Assembly: GCA_031550095.1 (NCBI GenBank)
Contig: JAVBOX010000112.1
Span: 1 to 7,734 of the forward strand
From: Avichristensenella sp031550095
GTDB taxonomy: Bacteria; Bacillota; Clostridia; Christensenellales; Aristaeellaceae
Direction: 5' to 3'
DNA length: 7,734 bases
Below the pieces are notes generated by a model. The model was not told the DNA's origin. It was given only the letters and a program-made list of their open reading frames with translations, and searched no databases. The position numbers and the translations under genes were made by a program. The number at the start of each line of letters is the position of its first letter. Positions within the stretch are counted from its first letter, which is position 1. Of the stretch, positions 5,803 to 7,734 are shown piece after piece.

Positions 5803-6309
5803 TTGAAAATGCCCATCGTTCGCCGCCATCCCATGGCCATGAATGAGTCCGTCGCGGCCACCTGCTGCTATCGGATGGTCCCGTCCCCCGCCGCCATCAC
5901 GTTTGAGGTGCTCAACGGCGGTTCGATCAAATCAGGCCCGGAGAAAATCCTTCAATGGAATCCTTCCATTTCCCCGGATTGGCGCCAGCTGGATTTTGAC
6001 GTGGACTTTACCGGGTATACGGGGCCCAAGACCGTCCCCATCTTCAACAGCCTGAGGCGGGAATGGTGGGTGCTCTTCTTCGCGGAAGACCGCTTTACGT
6101 CGGCGATATCCATGGAGGGCTTTCTCAACGCCCAAAACGGCCAGGTGGCCGCTAAAAACTACGGCTGCAAGCACGACACGAAGGCCTGCCTGTATATGGC
6201 GGAGGTTGCCGCGCCCACCACCAACAACCACGTGGACGCCACAAAGGATCATTTCACTGCCGGGGGAGACTGGAGACAGCCTCACACCGCCCAGCAGTTC
6301 AATTCATAG
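5803..6309 (+). CDS. 168-residue orphan protein of unknown function
   Basis: Start: AAAGGAGGG (5787-5795) lies 7 nt before a TTG at 5803, while the alternative ATG at 5809 is 13 nt away. The TTG is therefore preferred and the product is 168 residues (166 from the ATG). I recognise no domain. The N-terminus (KMPIVRRHPMAMNESVAATC) lacks a signal peptide and leads into paired cysteines C21-C22. From memory, short Clostridia proteins carrying an N-E-x-V-A-A-x-C-type segment near the N-terminus are common and uncharacterised; this is a resemblance, not a family assignment. The middle (50-105) is rich in W, F and D. The C-terminal third holds C122, C129 and histidines H124, H143, H150 and H161, with HVDATKDHFTAGG at 143-155, a possible metal-binding arrangement. 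There is no transmembrane segment. It is transcribed divergently from the peptidase and converges on the 6315-6518 gene. A strong ribosome binding site, a promoter and an intact frame argue that it is real. Confidence 0.75.
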   Translation: MKMPIVRRHPMAMNESVAATCCYRMVPSPAAITFEVLNGGSIKSGPEKILQWNPSISPDWRQLDFDVDFTGYTGPKTVPIFNSLRREWWVLFFAEDRFTSAISMEGFLNAQNGQVAAKNYGCKHDTKACLYMAEVAAPTTNNHVDATKDHFTAGGDWRQPHTAQQFNS

Positions 6310-6314
6310 GGCGG

Positions 6315-6518
6315 CTAAAAAATGGACCTTCCGATGAGCGCCACGCCGAACGCGGCCAGCGGTGCGCCGATAACGATGCCCACCACCGTCACACAGAGCA
6401 GAGCGCCCAGCCCCGTCAGCGCCAGGCCCGTGCCAAGGGCGAAGATCCGCCCCACGGCGGAGATGATCAGCGCGATGAGCCCCCAGGCCATCACAAAAGG
6501 CCAAGCCAATATTCTCAT
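6315..6518 (-). CDS. 67-residue glycine-rich membrane peptide
   Basis: The start is the ATG at 6518, set by AAAAGGAGG seven nt upstream; an upstream in-frame ATG at 6545 lies 5' of that site and is not used. The protein is almost wholly hydrophobic, and its only charged residues are R2, R24 and R64. One membrane helix spans about 5-22 and a long hydrophobic run covers 27-63, which could be one or two further helices. Glycines recur at short intervals (GTGLALTGLGALL, 29-41; VVGIVIGAPLAAFG, 45-58), the sort of spacing that lets helices pack. No cysteine motif, charge cluster or toxin-like feature identifies it. It has its own promoter and ends 5 nt from the 3' end of the convergent 5803-6309 gene. 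Function unknown. Confidence 0.75.
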   Translation of the reverse strand: MRILAWPFVMAWGLIALIISAVGRIFALGTGLALTGLGALLCVTVVGIVIGAPLAAFGVALIGRSIF

Positions 6519-6554
6519 GTTCCGACCTCCTTTTCCCCCATTCATTCCGTTTTA

Positions 6555-6586
6555 GGCGCCGTCAGTTTATCAACAGCGCCATTATA
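6555..6586 (-). promoter_or_regulatory. promoter of the membrane peptide gene, with dyad over the start point
   Basis: A consensus -10, TATAAT, reads on the minus strand at 6581-6586. No good -35 is found at 16-18 nt. Immediately downstream, GGCGC (6555-6559) and GCGCC (6576-6580) form a dyad spanning the expected start point near 6574, which could act as an operator or leader hairpin. The leader would be about 55 nt. Confidence 0.4.
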
Positions 6587-6597
6587 CAAAAAAGACT

Positions 6598-6626
6598 TTG
6601 GAAACCGTCCAGAACCAGATTAGAAT
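6598..6626 (+). promoter_or_regulatory. putative promoter of the 6653 gene
   Basis: -35 TTGGAA (6598-6603, four of six) and -10 TAGAAT (6621-6626, five of six) are 17 nt apart, placing initiation near 6633, about 20 nt before the ATG. It diverges from the promoter of the membrane peptide, with the two -10 boxes about 35 nt apart. Confidence 0.45.
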
Positions 6627-6652
6627 TTCATGAAAATGAAGGAGAGATCGCA

Positions 6653-7498
6653 ATGACGCGCTTTCCCATCGGCATCATCCTCGATTCATTTCAGAGGCCC
6701 ATTCCGGAAGCTTTGGATCTGGCCCAGTCCCTGAATGTTCAGGGCATTCAGGTGTACGCCACCGAGGGAGAGCTGTCTCCCGAAGCGCTCACCCCGAAAA
6801 AGCGGGGGGAGTTCCTGCGGATGGTGAAGGATCATGGTCTGGTGATCTCCGCCCTCTGCGGGGATTTGGGCCATGGCTTTGGGGACGCGAAGAAAAACCC
6901 GGCCCTCATTGAGCGCTCCCGCCGCATTTTGGATCTGGCCAAGGAGCTGGAGACGAACATCGTCACCACCCATATCGGCGTGACGCCCGAATCCCCGGAT
7001 CACCCAAGGTTTCGGGTGATGCAGGACGCCTGCGGCGCTTTGGCCGCCTACGCGGACGGCCTCGACGCCCATTTCGCCATCGAGACCGGCCCGGAGACGG
7101 CCCAAACCCTTCGCCGCTTCTTGGACACCTTTCATTCCACCGGCGTGGCGGTGAACCTGGACCCGGCCAACCTCGTCATGGTGACCGGGGACGACCCGGT
7201 CGAGGCGGTGCGCACCCTGAAGGATTACATCGTCCATACCCACGCCAAGGACGGCGTCAAGCTGCTGGACAAGGATCCGGAGCTGATTTACCATATCGTC
7301 CGGGACGACGCCATCGTCACGGATCAGGCCTTTCAGGAGGTGCCCCTGGGCGAAGGCTCCGTGCCCTTCCCCCAGTATGTAAAAACCCTGGATGAAATCG
7401 GCTACCGGGGATTCCTCACCATCGAGCGGGAAGTGGGAAACGACCCTGTGGGGGATATCCGCAAAGCGGTTTCGTTCCTCCGGGAGCTGATGGGGTAA
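6653..7498 (+). CDS. sugar phosphate isomerase/epimerase-like TIM-barrel protein
   Basis: 281 residues, the usual size for the xylose-isomerase-like/AP-endonuclease-2 superfamily of metal-dependent TIM barrels. The ATG is 8 nt after GGAG. Characteristic positions are present: an early strand with a GIQVYATEGE-like end (31-40), a second-shell THIGVTPES (106-114), E144 in IETGPE, D170 in NLDPANL, H197 in HTHAKD, a GEG turn at 233-235 and E258 or E260 in TIERE near the C-terminus. E144, D170, H197 and E258 are the expected divalent-metal ligands, so the enzyme looks active. Members isomerise or epimerise sugars, inositol derivatives or related ketoses in the cytoplasm; the sequence does not reveal the substrate, and no sugar transporter, kinase or dehydrogenase is adjacent. 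The AP-endonuclease (Nfo) alternative is unlikely because the full nine-ligand trizinc pattern is not apparent. It appears monocistronic. Confidence 0.88.
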   Translation: MTRFPIGIILDSFQRPIPEALDLAQSLNVQGIQVYATEGELSPEALTPKKRGEFLRMVKDHGLVISALCGDLGHGFGDAKKNPALIERSRRILDLAKELETNIVTTHIGVTPESPDHPRFRVMQDACGALAAYADGLDAHFAIETGPETAQTLRRFLDTFHSTGVAVNLDPANLVMVTGDDPVEAVRTLKDYIVHTHAKDGVKLLDKDPELIYHIVRDDAIVTDQAFQEVPLGEGSVPFPQYVKTLDEIGYRGFLTIEREVGNDPVGDIRKAVSFLRELMG

Positions 7499-7525
7499 GG
7501 GAAGGCGGGCTTGCCGGACGGCGTG

Positions 7526-7548
7526 ACGGGAGGGGGATCCCCTCCCGT
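7526..7548 (+). terminator. hairpin 3' of the isomerase gene (probable terminator)
   Basis: ACGGGAGGGG pairs perfectly with CCCCTCCCGT around a GAT loop (10 bp), beginning 27 nt past the stop codon at 7498. It is very stable but is followed by ATTCC rather than a T-run, so it may terminate inefficiently or mainly protect the 3' end. Confidence 0.5.
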
Positions 7549-7682
7549 ATTCCGGAAGGACGTCATAAAAGCCGGACAATCCTCCAAAACGCCCCATGCC
7601 TTCCGGGCTTTGCCGATCCCCCGTCCTGGCACATCGCGATCAACATGTGGTTTATATGGGGCTGTCGTGATAGGGAGGAACG
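7549..7682. other. intergenic stretch with no feature seen
   Basis: I see no supported gene. The minus-strand frames crossing it have no ribosome binding site and run on antisense into the isomerase gene. No promoter or strong hairpin stands out before 7683. Confidence 0.4.
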
Positions 7683-7728
7683 CCGGGACGCTGTCCCGGA
7701 CCCTGCCAAAGGACCTTCGGCCCTTTGG
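7683..7728. repeat. two tandem hairpins at the right edge
   Basis: The first is CCGGGAC, loop GCT, GTCCCGG (7683-7699, 7 bp). The second is CCAAAGG / CCTTTGG (7706-7712 and 7722-7728, 7 bp, loop ACCTTCGGC). Six bases separate them. From memory, adjacent hairpins with a CCTTTGGCAGGGTCC-type junction on the minus strand recur between genes in many gut Clostridia, so this may be the edge of a dispersed repeat; the window cuts it off. Confidence 0.5.
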
Positions 7729-7734
7729 AATCCC

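Noticed and set aside
6653..7498. endonuclease IV (Nfo) instead of a sugar isomerase-like enzyme
   Set aside because: The superfamily is shared, but only the four-ligand single-metal pattern (E144, D170, H197, E258) is apparent and the extra histidine/aspartate ligands of the trizinc site are not seen.
6686..7597. 303-codon minus-strand open frame
   Set aside because: It is antisense to the well-supported TIM-barrel gene, has low-complexity composition and no credible start.

Overview
The window is about 58% GC by eye. It has strong AGGAGG-type ribosome binding sites, one GTG and one TTG start, Sec-exported products and many palindromic intergenic repeats. This fits a Bacillota genome of the Clostridia, probably a gut-associated Oscillospirales- or Christensenellales-like lineage; that placement is inferred from style, not from a marker gene. 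No rRNA, tRNA, transposase, integrase, CRISPR array or phage gene is visible.

Left part (1-2554): two minus-strand genes (170-784 and 1012-1599) encode divergent paralogous exported proteins. Each protein seems built from two copies of a small beta-rich module with a 'G-x-Y-x-V-G-x-D-x-x-A-G-x-Y' signature. They lie among non-coding DNA unusually rich in dyads: two diverged copies of a ~95-nt folded element (883-978 and 1940-2034), two copies of a SalI-cored 25-bp palindrome (79-103 and 2305-2329), a ~230-bp segment with inverted ends (2128-2356), and two related GAAGGGGC/GCCCCTTC hairpins (2191-2214 and 2512-2542). The stretch 1600-2554 has no convincing gene.

Middle (2555-5670): a large minus-strand gene encodes a 997-residue exported zinc metallopeptidase of the M16C (PreP/Cym1/falcilysin-like) family with an intact HxxEH motif and distal glutamate ligand. 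It has its own promoter and a leader of about 80 nt containing a hairpin.

Right part (5670-7734): a divergent promoter drives a plus-strand orphan gene of 168 codons (5803-6309, TTG start), which meets a 67-codon minus-strand membrane peptide (6315-6518) tail to tail with only 5 nt between. A second divergent promoter region (about 6555-6626) serves the membrane peptide and a plus-strand TIM-barrel sugar phosphate isomerase/epimerase-like protein (6653-7498). A strong hairpin follows that gene, and the right edge carries two tandem hairpins.

Nothing ties these genes into one pathway. Apart from the paralogous pair they appear to be separate transcription units. The most noteworthy material is the non-coding repeat content of the left third and the unrecognised 168-residue protein.
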